A stretch of 64,000 bases of DNA from Rikenellaceae bacterium (GCA_015060115.1 SUZB01000007.1:29038-93037); one strand, 5' to 3'. Shown: positions 40,755-49,977, numbered from the stretch's first letter. The notes: generated from the letters alone by a model not told the origin. Numbers and translations are program-made.

Positions 40755-41963
40755 TTACTCGACATAGACAACCAAGCCCTTGAGGTACTCGCCCTCAGGG
40801 TGGTAGATATTAATCGGGTGGTCGGCAGGCTGGGTAAGCTGACCAATGATGCGCACCTTACGCTTGGCGATAGCTGCCGAGGTGAAGATTGTGGTGCGGA
40901 ACAGGTCGCGGCTAACAGCCTGCGAGCACGAGAAGGTGAAGAGGATACCTCCGGGGCGAATCTTCTGCAACGCACGGGCATTAATCTTCTTGTAGCCCTG
41001 CAACGCATTGCCCAAAACTTTGTGATGCTTGGCAAAGGCAGGCGGGTCAAGGATAATAAGGTCGTAGCTATCGTCAATATCTTTCAGATACTCAACAGCA
41101 TTTGTGGCGATTGCCTCGTGTGGCGCATCATCGCCGAAGTTTAGACGAACATTCTCTTGGGCAAGCTTCACGGCACGCTCCGAGAGGTCGATAGATACCA
41201 CCTCACGCGCACCACCTGCCAACGCCGCAACCGAGAAACCGCCCGTATAGCAGAAAGTGTTGAGCACCTTGCGACCACGGGCATACTGGCGCACCAAATC
41301 ACGATTCTCGCGCTGGTCGATAAAGAAGCCGGTCTTCTGACCCTCCTCCCAATTAACCTTAAACTTAAGGCCATTCTCCAAGACCACAATATCCTTCTCG
41401 GCATTGCGTCCCCAGAGGTAGCCATCAATAGCGCCAAGCTCCGCCTTATAGGGCAGTGTCTGCGAACTCTTATCGTAGATGGCCTCGATGCGGTCGCCAT
41501 AGGCCTCACGGATGGCCTCAGCAATCTGGCTACGCGAGTGGTACATGCCCACCGAGTGGCACTGCACAACAGCCGTACGCTCATAGATATCGACAACCAA
41601 ACCAGGCAAGAGGTCGCCCTCGCCGTGAATTAGGCGGTAGCAAGAGGTCTGCGCGTTATCGACCATACCGAGGCTCTCACGCAGAGCCTTGGCCGCTGCG
41701 ATGCGCCTATTCCACCACGCCTGATCGATACTCTCCTCCTCGAATGACAACACACGCACGGCGATAGAGCCAATCTGATAGTGGCCTCGCGCAATAAAGT
41801 TGCCCTGCTTGGTGTAGACATCGACAATATCTCCCTCCGAGAGAGGTTTTAGACCTTCGGTGATGCGCTCAATGGCGCCCGAAAAGATCCAAGGGTGGCA
41901 TCGCTCCAACGACTCCTCCTTACCACGACGGAGATATACGGCGGTTAGTGATTTCTGTGTCAT
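40755..41963 (-). CDS. rlmI: Class I SAM-dependent 23S rRNA methyltransferase (RlmI-like)
   Basis: N-terminal PUA (LRRGKEESLERCHPWIFSGAIERI), VLNTFCYTGGFSVAALAGGAREVVSIDLS, DLIILDPPAFAKHHK. Confidence 0.9.
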   Translation of the reverse strand: MTQKSLTAVYLRRGKEESLERCHPWIFSGAIERITEGLKPLSEGDIVDVYTKQGNFIARGHYQIGSIAVRVLSFEEESIDQAWWNRRIAAAKALRESLGMVDNAQTSCYRLIHGEGDLLPGLVVDIYERTAVVQCHSVGMYHSRSQIAEAIREAYGDRIEAIYDKSSQTLPYKAELGAIDGYLWGRNAEKDIVVLENGLKFKVNWEEGQKTGFFIDQRENRDLVRQYARGRKVLNTFCYTGGFSVAALAGGAREVVSIDLSERAVKLAQENVRLNFGDDAPHEAIATNAVEYLKDIDDSYDLIILDPPAFAKHHKVLGNALQGYKKINARALQKIRPGGILFTFSCSQAVSRDLFRTTIFTSAAIAKRKVRIIGQLTQPADHPINIYHPEGEYLKGLVVYVE

Positions 41964-42661
41964 AGGCTATTGTTCGCTATTTTGCTCTTATTTCTTTTTG
42001 TGTGATGATGCTTGCGGTGAGCGCCGTGCTCGGCACTCTGCTCCGTAGGCTGTGCGCTGATAATCGTAGGCTTATACCCCTCTGGCGCCTCCCTGAGGAG
42101 TCTATCGAAAATCTTTAGACATATCCACGCATCGGTTGCAGCATACTCCTGCTGCTGCTCGGTGAGCGTGCCTGCCTCCCAGTTACTCAGGCGTTGCGCC
42201 TTCGACACTCGCTCATTAAGAACGATTGCCGAGAGCTTGCGTAGGCTCTTCTCCTCGATACCCCAGTGTGGCGCCTCGTGCTGAAGGTCGATAAAACCAT
42301 CGGCAGTAAACTGCCTCAGCGCGTGCAACGAGCGAATATCGCCCGCCACATCGGCACCCACCTTTATGATACGGCGCGAGCCGAGAATCTTCAAGATACG
42401 ATTATCTAATCGGATACGGCAGAGGCGGAAGAGGTAGCAACAATCGGGGGTTGAGAGTTGCAACAGCGACACCTTATGCGAAATACCCACCTTGAACGAT
42501 GGGCGTGTCTCGGTGTCGAAACCTATAATATCGCACCTCGCAAGGTCGGCACACGCCGCCTCAACCTGCTCTTCGCTATCTACAATGACGATGCGCCCAC
42601 TAATGCGGGCTGCGGGCAACGAGGCTACGGTGTCGTTATCTATTGTTGCTATAAAACTCAT
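41960..42661 (-). CDS. 3'-5' exonuclease (RNase D-like)
   Basis: DIIGFDTETRPSF, KVGADVAGDIRSLHAL, YAATDAWICLKIFDRL (DEDDy). Confidence 0.88.
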   Translation of the reverse strand: MSFIATIDNDTVASLPAARISGRIVIVDSEEQVEAACADLARCDIIGFDTETRPSFKVGISHKVSLLQLSTPDCCYLFRLCRIRLDNRILKILGSRRIIKVGADVAGDIRSLHALRQFTADGFIDLQHEAPHWGIEEKSLRKLSAIVLNERVSKAQRLSNWEAGTLTEQQQEYAATDAWICLKIFDRLLREAPEGYKPTIISAQPTEQSAEHGAHRKHHHTKRNKSKIANNSL

Positions 42662-42709
42662 TATCCTTGGTTTGACCTTTGGTCAAGTGGCAGAAACTAT
42701 TTTGCAAAG

Positions 42710-44644
42710 TTAGGAAATAATTCTCAGTTTATCGCCCTTGTCGAGCGAAATTTTACCCTCTCGGAGCAATTTATCGACTATTTCGACAATTCTGCGTGGC
42801 TCACCCTTGACGCGAGCAACGATATCCTTAACCGTGCAGCACTCCTCGCGGATAAGAGCCAGCACATCGGCGACCACCCTGCTATCGTCGTCGTTCTCAC
42901 TCTTTCTCAGCCTCTTACGCCTTAGGCAATTATCGCACACGCCACACTCCTTGGCCTCCTTATCGCCAAAGTAACGCTCGATAATTCTGCTTCGGCACTC
43001 ATCCTCGGCCATAGCATAGCGCAACATATTCTCAAATCGCTCACGCATAAGTCTTTGGCGATGACCATAGCTGTCGGGCGAGATATATAAATCTTTCAAC
43101 GGCAGACGCTCGGTCTGGAAGAGAATCATCGGCGAGCGTGCCGCAGGGATATAGCGAATAACATTCATTCGCCACAGCACCTTCAATAGCTCGTGAACAC
43201 GCTCCGCCGAAAGCTCACTATGCGTGGCAATCATCAGCTCGTCGATGGTGCGAAAACGGCTGAATACACCATCATACAAGCGCAAAATAGTACGCAACAT
43301 CTTATCCATATCGTTGCCTCCGACATTGACCTTGTAGAGCGAATCACGACTGCAGTTAAAGATAAGCTGTGCAGGCTTGTCGTGCTCCTCGATAAGTGTC
43401 ATATAGCCGTTGATATCCAAGAGTTTAAGTGCGCTCTCAACACGCCCACGAAAGATGCGCTCGCGGTGGCAAAACTCATAGATATTGAAGAGGAACGATG
43501 CCCCCTCGCCATCGCCAATAGCCACTTGCAGATAGTTGGCTATACGCTCATAGATATACTTTATCTCCTCGATTGGCGGAAACTCATTCTCGAAGCGGCG
43601 CTCTATGCGTGGAGCATCCTCAGGCGTAACGAGCAACACAGCGTAGCTACGCTTTCCATCACGACCTGCACGACCCGCCTCCTGATAGTACGCCTCCAGC
43701 GAGTCGCACATCGTATAGTGGATAACAAACCTTACATCCGCCTTGTCGATACCCATACCAAAGGCGTTGGTAGCCACCATAATACGCACCTTGCCACTAT
43801 GCCACTCCGTCTGGCGAATCGAGCGCTCCATATTTGGCAAGCCTGCGTGGTAGAACTCGGCATTTATGCCCTCGGCCTTAAGGCGGGTTGCTATCTGCTC
43901 CGTACCCTCGCGGGTCGAGGCGTAGATAATGCCTGAGCCCTCGACACTCTGCACCACACGCAACAGCTGCTCAAACTTATCCTCCGTTTGGCGCACCACA
44001 TACGACAAATTGGGGCGTGAGAAGCTGGCTCGAAGTATGTGCTTCTCCGAAAAACCGAGGTGGTGCATAATATCCTCGGCAACCAGGTCCGTTGCCGATG
44101 CCGTAAGTGCCAAAACAGGGGCGTTTGGGGCATACTCCCTAACCTCCGAGATACGCAGATAGGAAGGTCGAAAATCATAGCCCCACTGCGATATACAGTG
44201 CGCCTCGTCTACGGCTATAAGACTGATATTCATCTGCTTAAGACGAACACGAAAAGCATCTGTCGCCAAGCGCTCAGGAGCGATATAGAGTAGCTTCGTA
44301 TCGCCATAGGTGCAGTTGTCCAACGCAGCCTCTATACGGCGCTGATCCATACCCGAATGTACCGCCACAGCCGATATGCCGAGCGAGCGCAGGCGGTCTA
44401 CCTGATCCTTCATCAGCGCGATAAGTGGCGTTACGACAATCGCCAAGCCATCGAGCACCATTGCGGGCACCTGATAGGTGAGCGACTTACCGCCACCCGT
44501 AGGCATCAGGGCAAGCGTGTCGCGACCATCGAGCACCGACTCGATAATCTCGCGTTGTGTGGGGCGAAACTCATCATAGCCCCACCACTGCTTCAGAGCC
44601 TCCTCGGCTGACGAGAAGAGCGTATGTCGCATTGGCTGGTTCAT
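42710..44644 (-). CDS. recQ: ATP-dependent DNA helicase RecQ
   Basis: LMPTGGGKSLTYQVPAM, DEAHCISQWGYDFRPSYL, NAFGMGIDKADVRFVIHY, QEAGRAGRDGK; start may be 44632. Confidence 0.94.
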   Translation of the reverse strand: MNQPMRHTLFSSAEEALKQWWGYDEFRPTQREIIESVLDGRDTLALMPTGGGKSLTYQVPAMVLDGLAIVVTPLIALMKDQVDRLRSLGISAVAVHSGMDQRRIEAALDNCTYGDTKLLYIAPERLATDAFRVRLKQMNISLIAVDEAHCISQWGYDFRPSYLRISEVREYAPNAPVLALTASATDLVAEDIMHHLGFSEKHILRASFSRPNLSYVVRQTEDKFEQLLRVVQSVEGSGIIYASTREGTEQIATRLKAEGINAEFYHAGLPNMERSIRQTEWHSGKVRIMVATNAFGMGIDKADVRFVIHYTMCDSLEAYYQEAGRAGRDGKRSYAVLLVTPEDAPRIERRFENEFPPIEEIKYIYERIANYLQVAIGDGEGASFLFNIYEFCHRERIFRGRVESALKLLDINGYMTLIEEHDKPAQLIFNCSRDSLYKVNVGGNDMDKMLRTILRLYDGVFSRFRTIDELMIATHSELSAERVHELLKVLWRMNVIRYIPAARSPMILFQTERLPLKDLYISPDSYGHRQRLMRERFENMLRYAMAEDECRSRIIERYFGDKEAKECGVCDNCLRRKRLRKSENDDDSRVVADVLALIREECCTVKDIVARVKGEPRRIVEIVDKLLREGKISLDKGDKLRIIS

Positions 44645-44695
44645 TGCGCAAATATACGAAAAAAATAGGTTTATCAGTTGTCGCGAACAAAAAAA

Positions 44696-44814
44696 GAGTG
44701 GTTAGAAAGAGTGAAGTAGAAGGCTTGCGAAGAGCGAGAAACCGCAGCATACTAAAGCGTATGTGAGGATTTTGAGCTCAAGCGTAATGCGGTAATTCGC
44801 CTTTATAACCACTC
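44696..44814 (-). repeat. Family B structured repeat, copy B3
   Basis: gagtggtta...taaccactc enclosing ggcttgcgaagagcgagaaaccgcagcatactaaagcgtatgtgaggattttgagctcaagcgtaa. Confidence 0.75.
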
Positions 44815-44879
44815 GACAATAATAAAATTTGCGTGTAATAATATTTATTATTACATTTGCCACCGAAATAGCTACTAAT

Positions 44880-45146
44880 ATGAAGATTAAGTCGCAGTAT
44901 AAGGTCCGCGAGATGGCGGGCGAGAATGTGGTGATTATGCAGGGCAAGGGTACAAGCGACCTCACCCGCATCATTTCGCTCAACGAGAGCGCCCTCTACT
45001 TGTGGGGCGAGGTCGAGGGCAAGGAGTTCGACACCCAAAAGGTGGCGGAGTTGCTCTCGGAGCAGTACGGCATCGATATGGATATTGCCGAGCGTGATGC
45101 ACAACGCTGGATCGACCGCTTGGAGGAATGTGGCTTGATAGAATAA
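44880..45146 (+). CDS. PqqD-family peptide-chaperone-like protein
   Basis: MKIKSQYKVREMAGENVVIMQGKGTSDLTRIISLNESALYLWGEVEGKEFDTQKVAELLSEQYGIDMDIAERDAQRWIDRLEECGLIE; upstream TACATTTG promoter-like. Confidence 0.8.
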   Translation: MKIKSQYKVREMAGENVVIMQGKGTSDLTRIISLNESALYLWGEVEGKEFDTQKVAELLSEQYGIDMDIAERDAQRWIDRLEECGLIE

Positions 45147-45147
45147 G

Positions 45148-45176
45148 CTGTTAGTTTTTAGTTGTTAGTTGTTAGA
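45148..45176 (+). repeat. Heptad array, left arm of inverted pair
   Basis: ctgttagtttttagttgttagttgttaga. Confidence 0.85.
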
Positions 45177-45542
45177 GGGGTGAAGACGAGTGATTTTAAG
45201 AAGTTGATTGTGTGGCAGAAGGCTATGGATATTGTCGTAGCTACATATACATTGACTCAAAAATTACCCACCTCTGAAATCTATGGACTAAGCAACCAAA
45301 TGCGTAGAGCTGCTGTATCAGTGCCATCAAACATAGCAGAGGGACAATCACGCAACTCAGATAAAGAGTTTGCCCAGTTCCTGACTATAGCTCGTGGCTC
45401 ATTATCGGAACTCGAAACACAACTTCATATATGTGCAAGGGTTAATTTGTTGTCAGATAGTGATATAGCAGAGGTTATCACCAACATCAAGGAGGTCGGC
45501 AAAATGCTCCGCACTCTAATAACTAAACTATCTAAAAACTAA
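45162..45542 (+). CDS. Four-helix-bundle protein (23S rRNA intervening-sequence family)
   Basis: FKKLIVWQKAMDIVVATYTLTQKLPTSEIYGLSNQMRRAAVSVPSNIAEGQSRNSDKEFAQFLTIARGSLSELETQLHI; start may be downstream of 45162. Confidence 0.92.
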   Translation: MLVVRGVKTSDFKKLIVWQKAMDIVVATYTLTQKLPTSEIYGLSNQMRRAAVSVPSNIAEGQSRNSDKEFAQFLTIARGSLSELETQLHICARVNLLSDSDIAEVITNIKEVGKMLRTLITKLSKN

Positions 45543-45562
45543 TAACTAATAACTAAAAACTC
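45523..45562 (-). repeat. Heptad array, right (inverted) arm
   Basis: taactaaactatctaaaaactaataactaataactaaaaac. Confidence 0.8.
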
Positions 45563-45568
45563 CTAACG

Positions 45569-45988
45569 ATGCAGAGTATGAGAAAGATATATGCTTTGTT
45601 GATGGTGGCAATCTATATTGCTGCCTCGGCGATGTCATCTATATCGCTACTTCTCTGCGAACACCACCACTGCAACCATACTCACTCTCACCACGAGCCA
45701 ACTTGTGTATGCCAAGGCATATCGTTGGAGGAGGATTGTTGCAACCATATTCACCCAGTATTGGGTGATAACCACACCGAATATATCGCCTCGTCGCAGC
45801 GCAACGAGAGCCGCATCATCGACCAGAGCGACATACTCTCATCGTATGCCCTGCTCTCAGCCTCGGTAGAGGTCGTTACGATACACACTGAGCCCACCGC
45901 CATCATCGATTATGGCGATGAAGCCACGCCACTGAGGGTGGCGCATCTATCTACGCAAGGGCTTCGTGCTCCCCCTGCATTGGTTTAG
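45569..45988 (+). CDS. Small exported Cys/His-rich protein (HYC_CC_PP-like)
   Basis: Hydrophobic N-terminus, CEHHHCNHTHSHHEPTCVCQG...EDCCNHIHP...LRAPPALV. Confidence 0.7.
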   Translation: MQSMRKIYALLMVAIYIAASAMSSISLLLCEHHHCNHTHSHHEPTCVCQGISLEEDCCNHIHPVLGDNHTEYIASSQRNESRIIDQSDILSSYALLSASVEVVTIHTEPTAIIDYGDEATPLRVAHLSTQGLRAPPALV

Positions 45989-46059
45989 CTAACGCTTTAC
46001 ATTTAGGCGTTGGCATATCTCGTTTGCATATTAAGAAACATCTCTAACCAACGCAAAAT

Positions 46060-48420
46060 ATGAAAAAATCAATATTTCTTTTATTGGCGCTTATCGTGCT
46101 TATGCCCTCTGTGGCGTTGGCACAGCGCACCATTACAGGTAAGGTTGTCGATGCCGACAACAACAGCCCCCTTATCGGCGCATCACTCTACTGGAAGAAT
46201 ACCACTGCCGGCACCACTACAACGACAGATGGTAGCTTCTCTATTCGCCGTGTCAATGGCTTCGAGACCCTTGTTGTAGACTACCTCGGCTACGACATCG
46301 CCGAGATTGAGGTCGGCAAGGAGGATAATACACTTGACATCCGCCTCAAGCCATCGGCAGTAGATATCGACGAGGTCGTTGTCGAGGGTCAGCAGCGTGG
46401 CAACTACGCTAAGTCGGGTGGCATCACACGCCAAGAGCAGATTTCGTTTGCAGGTCTTTGCAAGATGGCGTGTTGCTCATTGGCAGAGTCTTTCGAGAAC
46501 TCAGCATCGGTAACCGTAGGTTATAGCGATGCCATTTCGGGTGCTCGACAGATTAAGATGCTCGGCTTGGCAGGCACATACACCCAGATTCTCGATGAGA
46601 ACCGCCCCATTATGCAGGGTGCCGGCGCAGCCTACGGCCTTAGCTACACCCCCGGTATGTGGCTCAACTCTATTCAGGTGTCGAAGGGTGTGGCATCAGT
46701 AACCGCTGGCCACGAGGCTATCACAGGCCAGATTAACCTTGAGCACCGCAAGCCCACCGACGATGAGCACTTCTTCCTCAACCTCTACTTCGACTCGGAG
46801 CTTCGCCCAGAGATTAATGTATCGTCAGCAATACCCTTGTTGCCCGATAAGAGCCTTTCGACAGTGATTATGGCGCACGGCTCGTTGGATACAGCGCAGC
46901 ACGATATGAATGGTGATGGCTTCTCGGATATGCCCAAGGCAAACCAGATAAATGTTGCAAATAAGTGGCTCTGGCAGAATGCCGATGGTATTCAGCTACG
47001 CTGGGGCTGGAAGGTTGTAAACGAGAACCGCCTCGGTGGTCAGCTCGGCTACAAGAAGGATATGTACGAGGATATGGTGGCAGACCCCTTCAACAGCCTC
47101 TACGGCTCGAAGATTCACAACCGCAACATCAACGCATACGCCAAGCTCGGTATCCCTGTTGGCTATGAGCGCACCTTTACGGGCGATCCGGCAGATGCCA
47201 TTCAGAACAATGTGGCGATGATTCTCGACTACGACAACTACCTCACAGACTCTTACTTCGGCCTTAATAAGGTGGATGTTGTGGAGAATGCGTTGCGCTA
47301 CAATATCACCTATGCCCACTACTTCACACAGCGCTCTTCGCTCAACGCCGGTGCCTCGGCATATATGCGTATGATGGACAACAACTACCAGCAGCCCGCC
47401 ATAGCAGGTGGCGCACCTACGGAGGCGTGGTCGTTTATTGGCAAGTCTACGCTTGTTGAGCCGGGTCTATTTGCCGAGTACACCTACCAGATTGAGGATA
47501 AGTTCTCGTTGGTAGTAGGTCTTCGTGGCGACTACTCGATGATTGAGGGCGACTACTACAACGATGTCAAGGGCAAGTTGCTCGTTACACCCCGCTCGCA
47601 CATCCGCTGGAGCATCACACCACGCACCACGCTTCGTGCCTCGGCAGGTATGGGCTATCGCCGTCAGAACCTCGTTACGGACAACATCTGGATGATGACT
47701 ACCTCGCGCCATATCAAGTTTGCCGGCTTGGATGACGACATGGAGGCGGCAGCAACCTTTGGTGGTAGCCTCTCGCAGACCTTCCGTTTGGCGCAGGACG
47801 ATATGGCAACTATCAGCTTCGACTACTTCCGCACGCAGTTCTTCAACACGATGGTCTTTGACCAAGAGACAGCGGACAATAGCATACTTATATATAATAG
47901 CGACGGCAAGTCGTTCACGGATAACTACCAGATTGACTTCAACTGGACACCCTTCCGTGGCTTCGACCTCTTCGCCACCTTCCGCTACACCAACGCCAAG
48001 ATGACCGTAGAGCGTGATGGCGAGCAGATTTTGGTGGAGCGCCCCCTCACCTCGCGCTACAAGGGTCTTATCAACATCCAGTATGCCGTGCGCCGCTGGG
48101 TATTCGATGCTACAGCACAGCTCAATGGCCCTGTACGCCTTCCTGAGCTTGATGGCGACCTTCTAAAGGCTACGGAGAACCCCAACCTCTCGCCCATATA
48201 CCCTATGTTCTTTGCACAGGTAAGCTACAAGATTAGCAACCTCACCTTGTATCTCGGTTGCGAGAATATCGCCAACTATGTGCAGGGTCATAAGGGTCAT
48301 GGTCAGGCTCCTATCCTCGGCTCGGAGGCACCCTTCAAGGAGGGTTTCAACTCTTCGGCCGTCTGGGGTCCCCTTATGGGCAGAAAGTTCTATATCGGCT
48401 TGCGCCTCAACCTCTACTAA
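46060..48420 (+). CDS. TonB-dependent receptor with carboxypeptidase-regulatory-like N-terminal domain
   Basis: ITGKVVDADNNSPLIGASLYWKNTTAGTTTTTDGSFSI; plug/barrel architecture; C-terminal aromatic GLRLNLY. Confidence 0.92.
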   Translation: MKKSIFLLLALIVLMPSVALAQRTITGKVVDADNNSPLIGASLYWKNTTAGTTTTTDGSFSIRRVNGFETLVVDYLGYDIAEIEVGKEDNTLDIRLKPSAVDIDEVVVEGQQRGNYAKSGGITRQEQISFAGLCKMACCSLAESFENSASVTVGYSDAISGARQIKMLGLAGTYTQILDENRPIMQGAGAAYGLSYTPGMWLNSIQVSKGVASVTAGHEAITGQINLEHRKPTDDEHFFLNLYFDSELRPEINVSSAIPLLPDKSLSTVIMAHGSLDTAQHDMNGDGFSDMPKANQINVANKWLWQNADGIQLRWGWKVVNENRLGGQLGYKKDMYEDMVADPFNSLYGSKIHNRNINAYAKLGIPVGYERTFTGDPADAIQNNVAMILDYDNYLTDSYFGLNKVDVVENALRYNITYAHYFTQRSSLNAGASAYMRMMDNNYQQPAIAGGAPTEAWSFIGKSTLVEPGLFAEYTYQIEDKFSLVVGLRGDYSMIEGDYYNDVKGKLLVTPRSHIRWSITPRTTLRASAGMGYRRQNLVTDNIWMMTTSRHIKFAGLDDDMEAAATFGGSLSQTFRLAQDDMATISFDYFRTQFFNTMVFDQETADNSILIYNSDGKSFTDNYQIDFNWTPFRGFDLFATFRYTNAKMTVERDGEQILVERPLTSRYKGLINIQYAVRRWVFDATAQLNGPVRLPELDGDLLKATENPNLSPIYPMFFAQVSYKISNLTLYLGCENIANYVQGHKGHGQAPILGSEAPFKEGFNSSAVWGPLMGRKFYIGLRLNLY

Positions 48421-48467
48421 ACAATAAAAAAAGAGTTACATCGTTAATATCATAAAACCAAAACAAT

Positions 48468-48911
48468 ATGAAGAAGATTTTTTTAGTGTGCCTTGTAGCA
48501 CTTTTCAGCGTTGCAGTAGCTGACGCACAGTCTCCCAAGAAGGGCGAGAAGAAGAGCGTAACCACCGAGTTCCTCACCGATATCGACTGCGAGGGTTGCG
48601 CAAAGAAGGTTACCAACACCATTCCCTACGAGAAGGGTGTTAAGGATGTTAAGGTAGATGTTCCCACCAAGACCATTACCGTAACCTATGACCCTGCAAA
48701 GACCAACGACGAGGCTCTTATCAAGGCTTTCGCCAAGATTAAGATTAAGGCTTCGGCAGGTTGCGATGGCGAGTGCTGTGACCACGACCACAAGGCTGAG
48801 AAGAAGGAGTGCACCGATGCTTGCTGCGAGGGCCACGACCACGACCACAAGGCTGACAAGGGCCACGACCACAATCACGGCCATTCGCACGACCACAGCC
48901 ACAAGCACTAA
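48468..48911 (+). CDS. Exported heavy-metal-associated (HMA) domain protein with His/Cys-rich tail
   Basis: TDIDCEGCAKKVTNTIPYEKGVKDVKVDVPTKTITVTYDPAKTNDEALIKAFAKI; GECCDHDHKAEKKECTDACCEGHDHDHKADKGHDHNHGHSHDHSHKH. Confidence 0.92.
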   Translation: MKKIFLVCLVALFSVAVADAQSPKKGEKKSVTTEFLTDIDCEGCAKKVTNTIPYEKGVKDVKVDVPTKTITVTYDPAKTNDEALIKAFAKIKIKASAGCDGECCDHDHKAEKKECTDACCEGHDHDHKADKGHDHNHGHSHDHSHKH

Positions 48912-48932
48912 TAGCCATAGGCCTTTAGCGAT

Positions 48933-48971
48933 ATAGCAGACTGCTCCGAGTGGGCAGTCTGCTATTTTTTT
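48933..48971 (+). terminator. Terminator of the HMA gene
   Basis: atagcagactgc-tccgagtg-ggcagtctgctat-ttttttt. Confidence 0.85.
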
Positions 48972-48972
48972 G

Positions 48973-49003
48973 AGTTGTTAGTTTTTAGTTGTTAGTTGTT
49001 AGA
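48973..49003 (+). repeat. Solitary heptad array
   Basis: gagttgttagtttttagttgttagttgttag immediately after the terminator T-run. Confidence 0.8.
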
Positions 49004-49179
49004 GGAGATAGTTATAAATAGAGTGAACAAAGCAGACGACAAGCACATTTTTTGCATCGCAAAACAATTTTCTCGGTCAAAATTTTTGAAACCGAAAAAA
49101 TAAATGTATATTTGTAGTTGCGAAAGTAGATATTTACGACAATAACAATATAACTATAACAACTAATACTACTTGAATT

Positions 49180-49560
49180 ATGGCTAATGTACCTGCTAAT
49201 TTGAAGTACTCTAACGACCACGAGTGGGTTCGTGTAGAGGGTGATGTTGCCGTTATCGGCATTACCGACTATGCTCAGTCTGAGCTTGGCGATATCGTTT
49301 TCGTAGATGTTCCCACCGTAGGTGAGACTATCGAGGCTAACGAGGTATTCGGCTCTATCGAGGCTGTTAAGACCGTATCTGACGCATTCTCTCCCGTAAG
49401 TGGCGAGGTTATCGAGTTCAACGAGGCAGTAGAGGCTGACTCATCACTCGTTAATAAGGATCCCTATGGCGAGGGTTGGTTGGTAAAGATTAAGATGTCT
49501 AACCCCGCTGAGGTTGATGGCTTGCTTGATGCAGCAGCGTATGAGGCTCTTATCGCTTAA
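49180..49560 (+). CDS. gcvH: Glycine cleavage system H protein
   Basis: [37 protein letters not shown]...[21 protein letters not shown] (lipoyl Lys). Confidence 0.96.
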   Translation: MANVPANLKYSNDHEWVRVEGDVAVIGITDYAQSELGDIVFVDVPTVGETIEANEVFGSIEAVKTVSDAFSPVSGEVIEFNEAVEADSSLVNKDPYGEGWLVKIKMSNPAEVDGLLDAAAYEALIA

Positions 49561-49684
49561 TTTGTCGTGATAGCGGCGCTACTATGACGCTTCAGTCGTG
49601 AGGGCGAATGGGAAATACGCGCAGTATGTCCCATCCGCCCTCTCTCGTGTCAGCGCCATATTAGCACCACTCTGACGACAAATT
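49559..49684 (+). repeat. Family A hairpin repeat, copy A3 (after gcvH)
   Basis: aatttgtcgtgatagcggcgcta...tagcaccactctgacgacaaatt; apex gagggcg-a-atgggaaatac-gcgca-gtatgtcccat-c-cgccctc. Confidence 0.92.
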
Positions 49685-49685
49685 G

Positions 49686-49813
49686 AATTTCTTGTGATAA
49701 GTGGCCTACTTCGGCCTCTCAGTCAGAAGCCCGAATGGGAAATACGCTTAGTATGTCCCATCCGGGGCAATTTCTTTATCGAGTCCACAGCTAACCCCTT
49801 CTGACAAGAAATT
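49686..49813 (+). repeat. Family A hairpin repeat, copy A4 (tandem, chimeric arms)
   Basis: aatttcttgtgataagtggcctacttcggcctctcagtcagaagcccgaatgggaaatacgcttagtatgtcccatccggggcaatttctttatcgagtccacagctaaccccttctgacaagaaatt. Confidence 0.92.
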
Positions 49814-49836
49814 GGTCGTGCTGGTTGGAAGGTGCT

Positions 49837-49971
49837 TTATTAGGGAGTTTAGTGAGTTTAGGGAATGTAGAGAGCTTAGGGATAAATGTCGGTAGCGCAT
49901 CCCTAAATTCTCTAAATTCCCTAACTTCTCTAAATTCTCTATCGACTGCGCCCCGCAGGCGGAACGCCTGC
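49837..49971 (+). repeat. Mosaic island 5: type I 9-nt palindromic array plus GC hairpin
   Basis: tttattagggagtttagtgagtttagggaatgtagagagcttagggataaatgtcggtagcgcatccctaaattctctaaattccctaacttctctaaattctctat; gcaggcggaacgcctgc. Confidence 0.88.
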
Positions 49972-49977
49972 AAGCGC

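Noticed and set aside
43193-43936. 247-aa + strand ORF antisense to recQ
   Set aside because: Shadow ORF; recQ motifs on the opposite strand are unambiguous.
44880-45542. RiPP biosynthetic cluster around the PqqD-like gene
   Set aside because: No precursor peptide, radical SAM enzyme, cyclase or exporter seen nearby; left as an orphan.
45162-45542. Diversity-generating retroelement (four-helix-bundle as Avd)
   Set aside because: No reverse transcriptase or template/variable repeat pair in the window; sequence fits the generic 23S-IVS family.
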